The translations under genes were made by a program, and so were the position numbers. From Aquatica leii (taxonomy: Eukaryota > Arthropoda > Insecta > Coleoptera > Lampyridae), in NCBI GenBank assembly GCA_035610365.1, contig CM069432.1, positions 260,087,177-260,151,176 on the forward strand: a stretch of 64,000 nt of DNA, given 5' to 3'. The notes below the pieces were generated by a model. That model was not told the DNA's origin, made no database searches, and saw only the letters and a program-made list of their open reading frames with translations. This document shows, piece after piece, positions 32,130-44,700 of this stretch. The first letter of the stretch is position 1, and the number at the start of each line of letters is the position of its first letter.

Positions 32130-32360
32130 GTTACGCAGTTTGCTGATTAAGCCGACGATATGCAGTACAACTTCCAATCTTTTTTAGAAGGATCGACAAA
32201 TTGTTCTGCACAACCAGGACAGAGAACAATGTTCACTTTTCTGATTGCATTTGTTACCTTTGCCTCTATTTGTTTTTTTCCTTTCACATTTTTGCTTCGT
32301 TCCTCCTGATTTTTTCTTAATATCGTCCTTTTTTTATGGTAATTTTTGTTTAACATTTTC
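32130..32360 (-). pseudogene. C-terminal zinc-finger tail of a Tigger-type protein (copy A)
   Basis: The minus strand reads KKQIEAKVTNAIRKVNIVLC, then CPGCAEQFVDPSKKDW, the first half of the C-x2-C...W-x-x-C-x2-C-x-x-W-W-H-E-x-C tail seen in many insect Tigger proteins. Copy A has lost the second half; copy B (48285-48560) has it all. No transposase core is found near it, so this is a transposon remnant in the duplicated spacer. Confidence 0.5.
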
Positions 32361-32882
32361 AGTCTTTGCTTTGGTTTGTTCTTCTACATTATGTCAGTGG
32401 CACAGAGAAAAGAAATCATCAAGCAAAACGAGCAAAAACAGCTCAAAAAGGACGAAATTCATTTAATATAAGATTTGTATCATTATCTGTTTCTAATCTC
32501 ACTGCTTATTCTTCTTCTCCGAACAAAACAATTGTAGTGTTGAACGTTTATTTAGCGATGATCCACCTGATTGGGTAATTTTTTAAATATTAATTGAATA
32601 TTTTATTCAAAAAGAATACTTTTGCAAAATATTGATTTTGCTGATTTTGTTAGAAACACGGTTTCCGCCGCTTAATAGAATTTCGTCGGGACTTGGTGTT
32701 TTTGATAACAATAACCGAATGATAACAGTATCCAAAATTCAGAAAAAAAACAAATATTTATTGGTTAGAAAGTAGTAAATAAAGACAGCGTGTATCTATT
32801 TATGAGGTTAATTTAGGACAAATCATAGCACCAATACAAGCAAAAAATGTCAAAATAAAAATTTACATAACATGTTTAATAA

Positions 32883-33177
32883 CAGGCGCGGCTCCAGCAG
32901 TTTATTTTGGGGGGGGGGGGGTTGCATCAGTTTAAAGGGGGGGAGTGCTGATCACACTTTTAAACAATAATGTATTGAATATGGCGTTAATATAAAATTG
33001 AATAACACTTCGTTATGCAGCAAGCTTTTACTTGCAAGCGATAAAGCATCATAAATTATACATCTATTAACAAAAGCGAATGTATTACATATAAAGTGAG
33101 AAAAACTTCAGTATTATTTCCAATGTTGGGGGGGGGGGGGCTTAGCCCCCCCGGCCCCCCCTTTGAAGCCGCGCCTG
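32883..33177. mobile_element. hAT-type MITE of 295 bp, absent from copy B
   Basis: The ends are CAGGCGCGGCTCCAGCAG and, reversed, CAGGCGCGGCTTCAAAGG, next to long G and C runs. TTTAATAA (32875-32882) and TTTAAAAA (33178-33185) flank it, an 8-bp duplication with one change. Copy B has a single TTTAAAAA at 49080-49087 and no insertion. It has no coding sequence and depends on a hAT transposase encoded elsewhere. Confidence 0.85.
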
Positions 33178-34267
33178 TTTAAAAAATCCAAATTTTGAGT
33201 GAAATAAATCTAATTCTACGGACCTGTAGCATTAAATAGTTTGTTGACGCCGTTGATAAAAAGAAATCAAAAGCAACGTTAAGATGTGTAATTCACGGTT
33301 CTAAGACACATTTCTTTTTAGTAATTTGCCGACACTAAAATTAATTAAAATTTTTATTCTAAGAACGCATATGCTTTCCAAGGTAATTTTCGAAGATAAT
33401 GTATTTAAAGATGTTTAATAATTTAAAGTTACTTAGGCACTGCAAAAATAAAGCAAAATATGAAAAAACATTTTTTTTTACTCTAAACAAGCGCATCTCC
33501 TACTCCTCATAGAAGAATCTTAAAGAAGTTGTCTATTTAAGGAGAGAAATACTCGTAATATACAACTTACCGTTATTGTTCATGTATAGAAACAATCATT
33601 AAAAGAAAATTGTTAACATAAAACGAAATGATGATTACTATAGACGATATTAGTCTGGCCCGTTCTTTAATAAGGTGATTCCAATAAGCGCCGTGCATTG
33701 TATTAATTTTTCAAAATTGATTTATAAGTTCGTAAGTTTAAAAATTAGAAAAGTGAATATATAATTATGTTTCTATCTCGATATTTAAATAATGATTGAT
33801 TATTACAGACTTTTTGGGGTAAATGGTGTTTTTATTTAATACAATTTAAATGCAAGCTGTTTCTTGGATTAAAATAAGTTCCTTTTCACATTTTCTAACG
33901 GTTATGTTTGTGTACTCTGCTAAAGGTCTGCATATCATTTCATAAATAAAGAACAAAGTCTTCAGTTTAATCTGTTGTCTGTCGATGCATTTGAAATATT
34001 TTGACTTTTGAATCATATCTATGTTTTTAAATTTTTTGTGCAAGTAATTTAAAACGATATATTATATTTGTCGTAAATTTAACATATAATTTGTATATAG
34101 GTACACTGTCTCAAAAAAGTTATCAAACTTACTTTATAACAGAACGGCTAGTTAAATTTGACAACATTGGCATTGTAGTTGCTTGCAGCGATATTACGAG
34201 GTTACTAACCATTCGTTGTAAGCACTGCCTCAAGCGTTCAAAGAACATGTTTTTTTTGCTGCAAATA

Positions 34268-36238
34268 CCGCAAAACGGGGCTAAATTGACTTTACGGGTA
34301 ACTTTGACAGTTTTTGGGGCTACTTTAACAAAGCGCCAAAATGCGGCAAAACAATCGCGCAATGCAACTCACGTGACCTTATGTAGTGTGTGACGAGTGC
34401 GGGGAGTAATTAGCTTTTCGATTACCCGTCTCACCGACCAGTGCGAACGTGTTTATCGTTGCTGTATGTAGCGAGGTGCGTAAATACACCTTAAAACATT
34501 TTTCTATACAGTTCTCGTAGTTTATGATATTGTTTACGTTAAGTTTAGGTAGGTAGGACCTATTTAATTGTTGTAATACACTTTTTTTTTATTTTGTTAT
34601 GAACCTATAAGAATTATAGTAATGAAGACCTTGCAAGAGCCGTTGCAAAAGTTAGAGCAGGTAGACTTACCCAGGCTGCTGCTGCCAAGAAGTACAAAAT
34701 CAACAGAACCACCATTCTTAACAAGATCCATCACAGGCATGATGGGAAGCCGGGTCACCCCACTGTTTTAACGCCTCAAAATGAAAAATTACTTGCCGAT
34801 ACCATGACTGTTTTAGCCAATTGAGGGTTTCCGTTGGCAAAGGCTGATGTCCGAACCGTCGTTCAAATGTTTGTAAATAAGGAGGGTCGAGTTATAAAGT
34901 AGTGGAAATATAACTTGCCGGGCTATGACTTTGTGAATGGGTTTGCAGCTCGGAATAACCTCACGCAAAGATTGGCGACAAATATCAAGGCTTCAAGAGC
35001 ATCAGTGGGTCCTAACGAGATCAAAGAGTTTTTTGTGAATTTAAAGCCAGTTTTGGAGGAGACACGTCCAGCTCTTATTTATAATTATGATGTGACAAAC
35101 ATTACAGACGACCCAGGGGCGATAAAAGTATTAGTACCTCGAGGGCACAAACGCGTCGAAAGAGTCCAAGAACATTCAAAATCATCAGTAAGGATCATGT
35201 TCTGTGGTACCTCTGAAGGAAAATTGATTCCGCCCATGGTTGTGTACAAATTCAAGCATCTTTATGAGAACTGGACAGAAGGTGGACTACCTGGAACAAT
35301 TTATAGAAACAGTAGTAGCGGCTGGTTTGACATGAATTTGTTTGAGGTATGGTTTTTTAAAATTTTGTTACCGCATATCCAGGAACACAGACAAGAAAAT
35401 AAAAAAACTATTGTCATTGGTGATAATCTTGCTTCGCATTTTTCCCCTGAAGTCATTCAGGCTGCAGTGGGAAGCAACATTAATTTTACAACTCTGCCCC
35501 CAAACTCGACCCACATGTTGCAACCTCTGGACGTCGGTGTCTATGGTCCTTTAAAGAAACAATGGAGGAACGTTCTGGACAATTGCAGAAAAGAATCAAG
35601 AATTTGGGGCCTCATTCCAAAACCACAGTTTCCCATGCTTCTGAAGAGATTAATGGATGCATTGGCTCCCAATATAACCAAGAATCTCGAGAGCTCATTC
35701 AGAACAACGGGCCTTTACCCATTTGATCATGAAGCTGTCTTGAAAAAGTTTCCAGGAGATCAAACCGAAGAAACTGGACGTGTTCTCGATAGTAGTCTGC
35801 TGGAGTTTTTAAGAGAGTCAAGGGGCTACAACTCAGAAATAATTCGGTACAGAAGAGGATAGAAAGTCTATCATAAACCCTGCACACAGATCACTGTAAC
35901 AAGCCAAGATGTCCCATCAATCAATCATGCCTCAGACATAGACAACGATATTTCAGTTGTTGAGACTGTCCCAGCAATAGAGGATGACCCAAGTTTTGAA
36001 CCAGGCCCATCAACTTCTTCTACACCTCCCGCAAAAGACCACACTCGAGGTTTCTTTGACACCTTTTCAAAAAAATATATATATATTTGTGTGGGGGGAA
36101 GGAAATATTTTGTTATGCATTTGTTGACCAAAGGTCACATTGTTCTATTGGAGCAAAAAAAAGATAACATTTTGACCATTAAAAAAAGTTACCAACAAAA
36201 AACTACAAAAACCTGTATACAGTAACCCCGTTTTACGG
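34268..36238 (+). mobile_element. pogo/Tigger element inserted in copy A only
   Basis: The ends are CCGCAAAACGGGG and, reversed, CCGTAAAACGGGG, flanked by TA (34266-34267 and 36239-36240). Copy B has GCAAATATGTATC at 50440-50455 with one TA and no insertion, which is the pre-insertion site. The element is 1,971 bp with one transposase gene in plus orientation. It inserted after the tandem duplication or in only one copy. Confidence 0.88.
34611..35862 (+). pseudogene. Tigger-type transposase with intact core but early stops
   Basis: From an acceptor-like AG near 34610 the reading is NYSNEDLARAVAKVRAGRLT followed by AAKKYKINRTTILNKI, a psq-type helix-turn-helix. In-frame stops occur at about 34822 (after DTMTVLAN) and about 34901 (before WKYNLPG). 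The part from 34915 is open for 315 codons and has the DDE_1 core: D59 in YNYDVTN (Val in place of the usual Glu), D170 in VIGDNLASH and D206 in QPLDV, DD35D. SSFRTTGLYPFD follows. After the stop at 35862 a Ser/Pro-rich tail is still readable to about 36060. The start exon is not found, and two stops make it inactive. Confidence 0.8.
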
Positions 36239-37398
36239 TATGTATCTAAATTGTACCATAAAGATTTAAATTTTTTTCCGCCGAACTTTCTATTTATGTA
36301 TTTATGTTCTCTACTCAAGTTTTAAATGAAGGCTATAATAGACCTCAATTAAAAAAGTTGTCATTTATAATATGATTTATAATTAAAATAAATTTAAAAA
36401 AGTTTCATTAATAGCTCGACTAAATTTAAACTGCATGCCCAAATATGAAGTTGTTGTTTTAATTAGCCTAAATTTTTAATATTTCCGGATTAAATTAAAG
36501 TCAACATTCCGATTTTCTTTGTAAAAGAAGTGTTATCATCATTTGAATGTAATTATTGGTTGAAAAATTGTAATCTTAATTTCCATTACAAATTCTCATA
36601 ACATTTATTCGTAGTTTGTATTTTTTCATAGAAAATTGATTCTTATGAATATAGGTAAAATCCGATGTTCAATTGTTTTTTGATTACACTGTCGTAATCC
36701 ACGGAAAAAATGCTTCAACTTTGCTGATTTAACCCAATTTATGGATGATATCGAACCTACTAGTTTAAGTATTAGACAGAAGGTATGCGTAACGCGTTTC
36801 ATTTTGCTTTAAGTAATAAATAATTTAAAAAAGTAGAATCACATCAAAAAATATAATAATACAAAGAAGTAAAACTTTTTAACGAAATAATTACAAAATA
36901 ATAATTTATAGTTTTTAAACTCTTTTTAAGTTTATATTATTATATACTTTTTTTCTACACTTTTACTTATTATTTTGCATTTTTTGACAAACGTAATGAA
37001 TTTGCAATCATTTGGATTTGGTTCATTACAGAAAACCTAGGATTGTTGATTATAAAACTAGTATAATTACCTACTAAACAAAAATTTACAAGTATTTTTC
37101 TACTTTTATCACTAGTACCAAAGACCAAACTAGTACTTAGCGCATTGAAACCGAAATCAAAGATTGAATTAAAATTTGAGAAGAAAGAGTACAGAAATTC
37201 TCATCAAAATTACGCTTAAAGCAGTGTTTCCTCGAAACTCGAAACCCCGTTCTTCTGGGGGGTATTCCATACCCCCAGTAATGCTCCCTTCTACCCAAGG
37301 CTCCGCCATTACTAAGTAGGGTATATAAAGGGGTTACTTAACATTCATTTTGTAATGTATAATATTTAGTGTTGTTTTGTGTGTCAATTTTGTGCAAA

Positions 37399-38898
37399 AT
37401 GCCACGTCTTCCTGGACAAGCGGAGTTATCACTAGAAACTAGAGGAAAGATTATTGTTTTACGAGAATGTGGATTTTCTAACCGAGTAATTGCTGCACGT
37501 ATGGGTTTATCGGTAAAATAATTTTTTATTTTGCTTTTGATAATATTTTTTAATAGTCGTTTCAATTTTAAACATGGGTATATATACCTATTTTATAGGT
37601 ATTGTATGATAAATAATTCAGACTGCACAATTATTCACCTACATCACAAGAAGTTGTTTATAATGAAATTATAAAAGTTTCAGTCACATAGCAATTGGGT
37701 ATCAAGTTTTTCACGCCCCTCAAGTTAGCAATACAAAGTTAGCAAATTCAAATAAAACATAATTAGGAATCTGTTACTAATTTCTTGCCAAAGAAAAAAC
37801 TTGTAAGTTAGTAGTACACCATTGTAAACAGTGTTTTAATGAATCGGTATTCGCTTTAAAATGTGTGTAGAATTTGTTGCTACATTTTTGTTAATTAAGC
37901 TGATAGCTTTATTTTTATTCTACACACATTTTAAACAGGAAATAAACTATTATTTGCTTTATTAGAAAAGTGTGGTCCATCATTGGGTTCAACGTGAAGA
38001 ACAAGGTGCGGAAACTGATCGTCCTTTGCAGACCGCCCATACAAGTGAAAGGCCATCTCTCTTATCCCAAGTTGAAAAAGACTATATTATCCAAGATGCT
38101 CGTTTGACTCCATTTACAACTTCCGCCACCATTCGCGAAAAACTACAGCTACAATCCAGTTTGCAAACAATAAGGAATACTTTGGAAACTGAAAGAATAA
38201 GCTGCTATCGTCCTGTAAAGAAACCAGTAATAACTAAAGAAAATGCCTTCTGTAGATTGCAGTTTTCAGAAGAACATTTAAATTTTGATTGGAAAGATGT
38301 TTTTTTTTCAGATAAAAAACCTTCTGCACTTCCCAAGATAGTAAAAAAGTTCTTTGGAGACCACGTAATTCTAGATATGAATTAAAACATGTGCAACCCC
38401 AACAAAAGAAGTAGGAGAATTAGTGCTGCGTACCTACTGAGAATTGATGAGTGATGCTGACCTAGGGGAATTAACACGTGTCGATGGACGCTTAACTGCT
38501 CAAACTTACCCAACAATTTTGGAAAACGTTATGTTGCCCTTCTTATGAGCAGTTTATCCCGAAGGATTAATTCGGTTTGTTCAGGACAATTCTCCTATAC
38601 ATACGGCAGCGGTAGTTCAAGAATGGTTCTTACAACAACCAGAAGTGGAAAGAATCCGTTGGCTACTAAGTCACCGGATTGGAACCCTATAGAAAATTTG
38701 TGGGCGGCGGCCGTGCGTCGCTGGAACGACGAACTGAACAATAACATAGATATACAAAATATAAACAACTTGCATCGCCATATTAATACCGTGTGGGAAA
38801 GATTTCGAGAAGCTAACGTATGTGCCAATTTAATCAATTCGATACCAAACCGTCTACGGGAATGTGTAACCAATAATAGATATTACACACATTACTAG
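37399..38898 (+). pseudogene. Tc1-like transposase with one intron, copy A
   Basis: Exon 1 (37399-37512, 38 codons) starts MPRLPGQAELSLETRGKIIV and ends in the helix-turn-helix VIAARMGLS at donor GTAAAA. The intron runs to TTTATTAG at 37965. Exon 2 continues KSVVHHWVQREEQ with phase 0 and includes LQTIRNTLETERISCYRPVK. Near 38310 the frame shifts at the first Asp block (FSDKK). The rest is readable in pieces: VQDNSPIHTAAVVQEWFL (second catalytic Asp) and SPDWNPIENLWAAAVRRW (third acidic block), ending NRYYTHY at 38898. Stops also occur near 38415-38450. This is a normal-length Tc1 transposase, no longer functional. Confidence 0.75.
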
Positions 38899-39233
38899 CA
38901 TGTAAAATACAAATATTAATTAACAAAATAATAAATACTTTTTTAATCATGTTTTTTTATTAGGATTTTCTGTATCTAGTTTTGTTCTTGTAATGTAAAT
39001 AGTGTTTATGTATAATTTATAATGAAATCTAAAGTATTATTTCTATTAAAATGTAGTAGGTACTATAGTAATCTAAAACATAAAAAATGCAAACTACGAA
39101 ATTGAAAATTTCAGTTCATTACTATTAAATTTATAATCCCTCGAAATAGTTAATACTTAAATTAAATGTAACTTAGAGAAAGCGGAAAAATGTATTTCGC
39201 ATTTTTCTAATTTTGTGATTTTTAGATTTATAG

Positions 39234-40112
39234 TGTTAATTTTAGTGGACTGTAGTTCTTTATTTTGTTAAGTACATAGAACGATATGAATAAAACACAA
39301 TAAAATTTATCGAAAGAACATTCGTTTCATCATGTGGCTACATGATGACTGATTTTACAAAGAGGGATGTTGGTTGAAATCCCTGCCACCATCAGTAGCG
39401 TAACAATAAAGTTTTAATAAAATAAGTTTACAATCTAAACATATCCCCGGCCTTGAAAGCACAACTTTCAAAGAAACGACAATAATTTTAGGGGTCTCTA
39501 AAATCTTAAATTCTATTAGCAAACATAAACAAAAAATAAAATATTCCAAAAGCTATTTTTTCACTACACTTTCACGCAGTTTCGCTGGTCTCTACAGGGA
39601 GAGGGCAAACTTTAGCGAATGAACGTCGCACTACACCATTTGCAGTTTTTATGGTAGCAACTCGGTTTACGCCATCGCTGCCTAGATGCAGCTCTACAAC
39701 TCTGCCAATTTTCCAATACATGGGGGGGTGGTTATCTTCTTTAATAAGGACCATTGTGTCCCTTTGAAGATCGGAAATGTTTGATCGCCATTTTGGGCGC
39801 TGCTGCAACCCGACGAGATACTCGTGACTCCATCTTTTCCATACATGTTGATGAAGTTTCTGAAGCATTTGAAATAAAGATAAACGATGCTGAGGAATGT
39901 TCGTAACGGCTGGATCCGGGAGCGCTATCAACGGTCTACCAATCAAAAAATGTGCAGGCGTGAGGGCTTGAAGGTCATTAGGATCGGACGTCAGAAGGAC
40001 ACAAGGGACGAGAGTTCAGGGTTGCTTCGATTTGAACAAGCACAGTGCAAAACTCCTCATAGTCAAAATAGAATTTCCTAATATTCGTTTGATGTGTTTT
40101 TTCACGGACTTA
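39234..40112 (-). mobile_element. BEL/Pao fragment: 3' LTR and end of pol
   Basis: The LTR is 39234-39405 (TGTTAATTTT..AGCGTAACA, 172 bp). Above it, on the minus strand, the frame 39946-39572 reads RWSHEYLVGLQQRPKW, then LIKEDNHPPMYWKIGRVVEL, which is DUF5641, the C-terminal domain of BEL/Pao integrases. The element is thus in minus orientation with its 3' end to the left. It stops at about 40112, where copy B of the duplication starts. Only the last 0.9 kb is present. It is a fossil fragment. Confidence 0.78.
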
Positions 40113-40115
40113 TAT

Positions 40116-41700
40116 ATAATGGTTGTAAACTCATTACTGGTCAAACCACCTTCCGACTCACATTCCATAGGTAACAGTAGCTTTGCTGACGTTTAATGTC
40201 AAAAATTGTAAAATTATGCACAATTAATTTTGTTTTGTAATATAAACTTGAGACGTTGGATTTGGGACAAAGTAATACTGACTATAAATCCGTAGTAAAT
40301 ACTTCATTGATGAACTCTTTATCTTTCGATTTTTCCTCCCTAGCTTCTTTTTTCATTTGTACGTGTTCATTGTATTTTTCTTCCGTCAAATTTTTAGTCT
40401 CAAATGCCACACAAATGTCACATAAATCTTTTGTGGGTCTATATAAAGGAAGTCTCTTGTTATGAAACTCTTTGAGGAACGTTGCAATTGATAAGGGGTT
40501 TTCATCTCGATTTCTGCAAAATTCTGTTTTATAGAGTTGAAACAATTGGGACTTAGACATCCATACTGGTTCAAGATATAGTTTTGATGTCGACGCTCTG
40601 CAGTAATGCGATTCTAATTTGGGTAACGACTCAAAAAATTCATGGAGAGATTTAATACGCAGATCATGGTTTGCTTGCTACCAACTGATATTACTTTTTT
40701 ACTGGTTCAATGTCGCTTTTTGTCCAATTCTTTATAACCCAGTCTTTAACACCAAGTGTGTTCAGAAACATAGTCTTGCAAACTCTGAATCTTTGTCGAC
40801 CCAAATAAAACATGTTAGAGTATGATCTTCTTGAATTTTCATTCTCACTCCGTTTGCGAACTGTTTGATTAACAGAAATATGACTTTTTACAAACACTTT
40901 CTTCTCTTTCCAAGTATACTCCCAAAATCGTTTAAATATATCGCTTCTTTCTACTTCTTCTAACTTTCTACATTGTAGTTTGGACTTGTTTTTGCTCAGC
41001 TTACAATTACAAGGCACTTGCAGTGATCTAGGTTGTTTAAGCAAATTATACTTCCATGTCCTATTTCCTTCTTCTTTCCTAAATACGATTCTCCCTTTTC
41101 TCCATTTTGACGATTTTTGTTGTCATTCCATGTTTTTTGTTTACAGCATATTTTGTAGAACGTGTTCATTTTCAAAATTCGTCTTCTAGGTCCTCTCGCG
41201 GAAGTGGATTATGCGAAATAGACTATTCTATCTGTAAACTTTCAGCCTCAATCGGATCTGCAATATAGTCTGGATCATCAACATTGCATTCTTCTGATTC
41301 AATCTCCATATTGTTTACTAAGTTTACTCCTGAGTTATTACAGCACTGGACGTTTATTTGATCTAAAAAGTTGCACTTAATTAGTAAAGTTAGTTTCTAC
41401 AACTACTTTGTAACCTACTATTATTATTCAAAATTACCACTTCAGCATTTTCAATAAGTGCAATTGGATCCACATCATCATCACTCTGGGTTATTAAAAT
41501 CAATTTTAGCATTAGTATGTTCATTTTCAACAAGGCTTAGATTTATCGGTTCTGATCTATTATTTTGCTTATTTTAGTTATCAACATTAAATGTAGAATC
41601 TATGGGTAAATTTTCTTCTTTTGTAGCCAGTATCTGCTGCTGATTCAAAGCCAAATTTTTTTTTATTCTACTAGACGTTTTTTGTTCTTTTTAAAAGGTG
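40116..41700 (-). pseudogene. DUF7869-type transposase gene, copy B (3' part missing)
   Basis: This is the same gene as 29341-31700: LQCRKLEEVERSDIFKRFWE, RVCKTMFLNTLGVKDWV, LEPVWMSKSQLFQLYK, LYRPTKDLCDICVAFE. It is cut at 40116, shortly after the YCYL block, so the YSDGC and GHTQ parts are absent. The basic block upstream reads PRSLQVPCNCKL without the frame change seen in copy A, so each copy has decayed separately. A frameshift lies near 40670. It is not functional. Confidence 0.62.
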
Positions 41701-41743
41701 GTGACTAATCTGTAAAAATCATACAATAATTCATCAAAGATAT

Positions 41744-44700
41744 TGAAACGTTTGAGAAGTTATCTGCAAATTCAAGAGCCTTCTGGAAGTTGTTATCGAT
41801 CTTCTAGAAGATATATCGAAAGATATGGAACACTCGAGAATGATTGTCAAAATGTGTATATATACCGACGAAACAAATCGTAGGTGAGTTATTGCCGAAA
41901 TGCGAATACAGCAGTGTTAAGAAGATTAATTAAGTTGAAATAAATAAGTCGCGTGTGTCTACATAAATATACAGAGAATAATCTCGTACGTGATTTTTAG
42001 TGTAAACAAGTGTGAAGCTAGCCGCGGACTTTATCTTATCTTAATTAGTGTAAGTGTTTTTATTAAATATTATTAGATTTCATTAGTTCGGTTAATTTAC
42101 AAGTGTACGTATTTCTAGTATAAGTAAAACATATTTTTAGTCGTTTAAATAAATTAGTAGTTTTAATAAATAAATTCGCAACATTGGTGTCACAGTGTGG
42201 GGTTCGCGATTTTTTTTAGTGTAAATACTATTAAGTAATCTAATATCGCTCCCGTAATAAAAACATTATTTGCGTAAATAACTGTTAAGTTCGCGATAGT
42301 GTTTATTAAACTTTTTCTTTTAAGAAGTGCGCAATCGCGATATTAATTAAATTCGTTTCTGTACACTAGTGGTTTAATATTAACAAGTGGATTGTTATTA
42401 AAAATTTGTGTTATACAAAAACTGCATTTTAAAAAGTAGTGCATTTAAACTTTATATTCGTGTTATATTTAAATTTATGCCGGTGACGCGTTCGCAAGCA
42501 GTTAAAATGGATGCAATGGATATTTCTTGAATCAATAAAAAATGTTCAAGAATCGATGAATAGAAAAATAGAAGAAAAATTTCACGAAAATTTGCAGAAA
42601 ATGGAATAAAATTCTCAGAGAATCGAAAACAAATTATTTGAAAATACCCAGAAAATAGAAAAAAAGTTGATGGAAAATTCTAGACGATTAAAAGAAGAAA
42701 AACAAACGAGCATAGAAAATCAAATCAAAACTGTTTAAGAAGAAATATGTTAAATTTAAAAGAAGAAATTTGCGAATCTGTGAATGACAAAATAGAAGAA
42801 GTAGAAGACAAATTAGAACAAAAGCTAGAAAAAAATTAAGAAAAAGAATATGACTGCTTGAAGAAAGAATGATCCAAATGAATTGTCACGGTGAAGGAAG
42901 CGTCACGAGTAAAGATTTAATAATGGACCATCGAGAAGAAAACATTCACAAGTTCAAAGTTGTACCACCGAATTTTGATGGTAAAGTTCCATGGTCAACC
43001 TACTACAAGCAGTTTGAAGCCGCAGCTACTGCTAATGGTTGGAGCAACAAGCAGAAAGCGACGTCTTTACGTGGAGAAGCGCTTGTAATTTTACAACTGT
43101 TCCTGACCACCTACAAGAAAATTACCAACTTTTAATTTCACGTTTAGAAATGAGATATGGAGAAACTCATCTTCAACAAGTCTATCAAGCTCAAATTAAA
43201 AATCGGGTTCAAAAAGCTGCCGAAAGTTTTCAAGAGTTTGAGGCTGACATCGCCAGATTAACACGGCTTGCGTATCCTACAGCACCAGACACCTTCTTGG
43301 AGCAGTTGGCGATTCAAACCTTTGTAGACGGCCTCCGAGACAACGAAACGCAGCAGACTCTTCGGTTAGCTCGACCGAAGACATTGGATGACGCTTTGGT
43401 GCATGCTTTGGAGTTTGAAGCAGCAAAACAAGCATCGCAACGAGATGGTCATAGACTCTGCTGTGCTGCAGAAGTACCCGCGCAGACACATACTTCGGGA
43501 AAGAGGAGTGACAACTTTGAACTGCGACAAAATAGGCCATGTACGAGGGCATCGTACTAAACCTAAGAAGAGGACAAGAAGAGCGCTCGAAAATTTGGAA
43601 CGAGGCGAGCAAAAGAGACAAAAATTAATCTCATCTAGTCAGACTCCGGAGATTACAGTCCAAATGGCATCGCCTAGGGAGCAATTGCATAGCATTTATC
43701 TCGATGGCAAGATCAATGGGAGAAGCGTTCAGTTACTGGTTGACACGGGAGCGACGAAGACCATCATTCGTCTTGACGTCTTATTAGAAAACGAGAAAAC
43801 ATCACCAGTAACAGTACGACTTCGAACGGCGACGGCGAAGAAATACCTACTCACGGACATGTCAACGTAACCATTGGTTTGGGAAACGGAGTACTCGACC
43901 ATCAAGTACTGGTAGCCGACATCACGGAAGAAGTTATCCTGGGAATGGTCGTGATAAAGAAGTATGGGTTCCATTTGGATATGAAGAACGATGTCCTGAA
44001 GATCGACAATGAAGAAATTCCTTTTCATTCGTCAGAGAAGGCAGCCGTGCGAGTCTTATTGAGTGAAGACGTGATTCTGCCTGGAAGGACGGAAAGTGTG
44101 GTGATGGCACGCCTGGATGGAAGTCTCCGGGAAGGCTACATACGCGCGATTGAACCAATGGAGGGCGGCTTAGTTGAAAAAGGACTACTCGTTGGCAGAA
44201 CTTTAGTACGAGTAAAGAACACGATGCCTGTAAGGATCTTAAATATCAACTCAGATTCTGTAACGTTGAAAAAGAAGACTGTGGTAGGCCAATGTACGCC
44301 AGTATCACAAATTGTGAGATGCGTGAAGTCAAACGAAGATACGTCGCCGAAGAAGTGTCCACAACATCTATTGGACATTCTTACCACCAAATGCCAAAAC
44401 CTCAGCCAAGACCAGCTGGCTAAAGTTAAAGTGTTGATCCAAGAGTACCAAGATGTGTTCGTGCTGGAGAGGAAGGAAGGAAGAACTAACGTGGTGAAAC
44501 ATAAAATTAATACCGGAGACGCTCGGCCGATACGACAACATCCACGCAGACTTCCTTTGGCGAAAAGAGAAGAAGCCGAACAAATAATTACGGATATGGA
44601 AAGAGAAGGCGTGATTGAACTTTCAAGTAGCCCATGGGCATCCCCAGTGGTACTCGTAAAGAAGAAGGATGGATCAACGAGGTTTTGCGTAGACTACAGG

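Larger units (their letters stand above)
31889..34103. other. Duplicated spacer, mostly without genes (copy A)
   Basis: Apart from the zinc-finger tail and the MITE, no gene is recognised. On the plus strand near 32545 the text reads RLFSDDPPDWVIF, which could be part of an old acidic ORF, but it is too short to name. At 33815-33855 a single arm of the inverted repeat found at 49787-49940 in copy B is present (GGTGTTTTTATTTAATACAA). Confidence 0.45.
30148..39233. repeat. Tandem duplication, copy A
   Basis: This stretch matches 40116 to about 54290 in order and orientation. Shared parts are DUF7869 gene (30148-31764), start of gypsy LTR (31765-31888), spacer (31875-34103), left end of a Tc1-like element (34104-34267, then 36239-37322), and the Tc1 transposase exon with 3' flank (37940-39233). 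Copies differ by scattered substitutions, small indels and copy-specific insertions, so they are real separate copies. Copy A holds a pogo element and a hAT MITE missing from B, and lacks most of the gypsy element. It ends exactly where the BEL LTR begins. Confidence 0.8.
34104..39233 (+). mobile_element. Tc1-like element, copy A (right end missing)
   Basis: The left end CACTGTCTCAAAAAAGTTAT follows TA at 34102-34103 and matches the left end of copy B at 50249. The terminal repeat is long (over 0.5 kb). A pogo element (34268-36238) lies in it. The transposase gene runs from 37399 to 38898. The right terminal repeat, present in copy B, is missing because the sequence is cut at 39233 by the BEL LTR. 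Confidence 0.72.
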
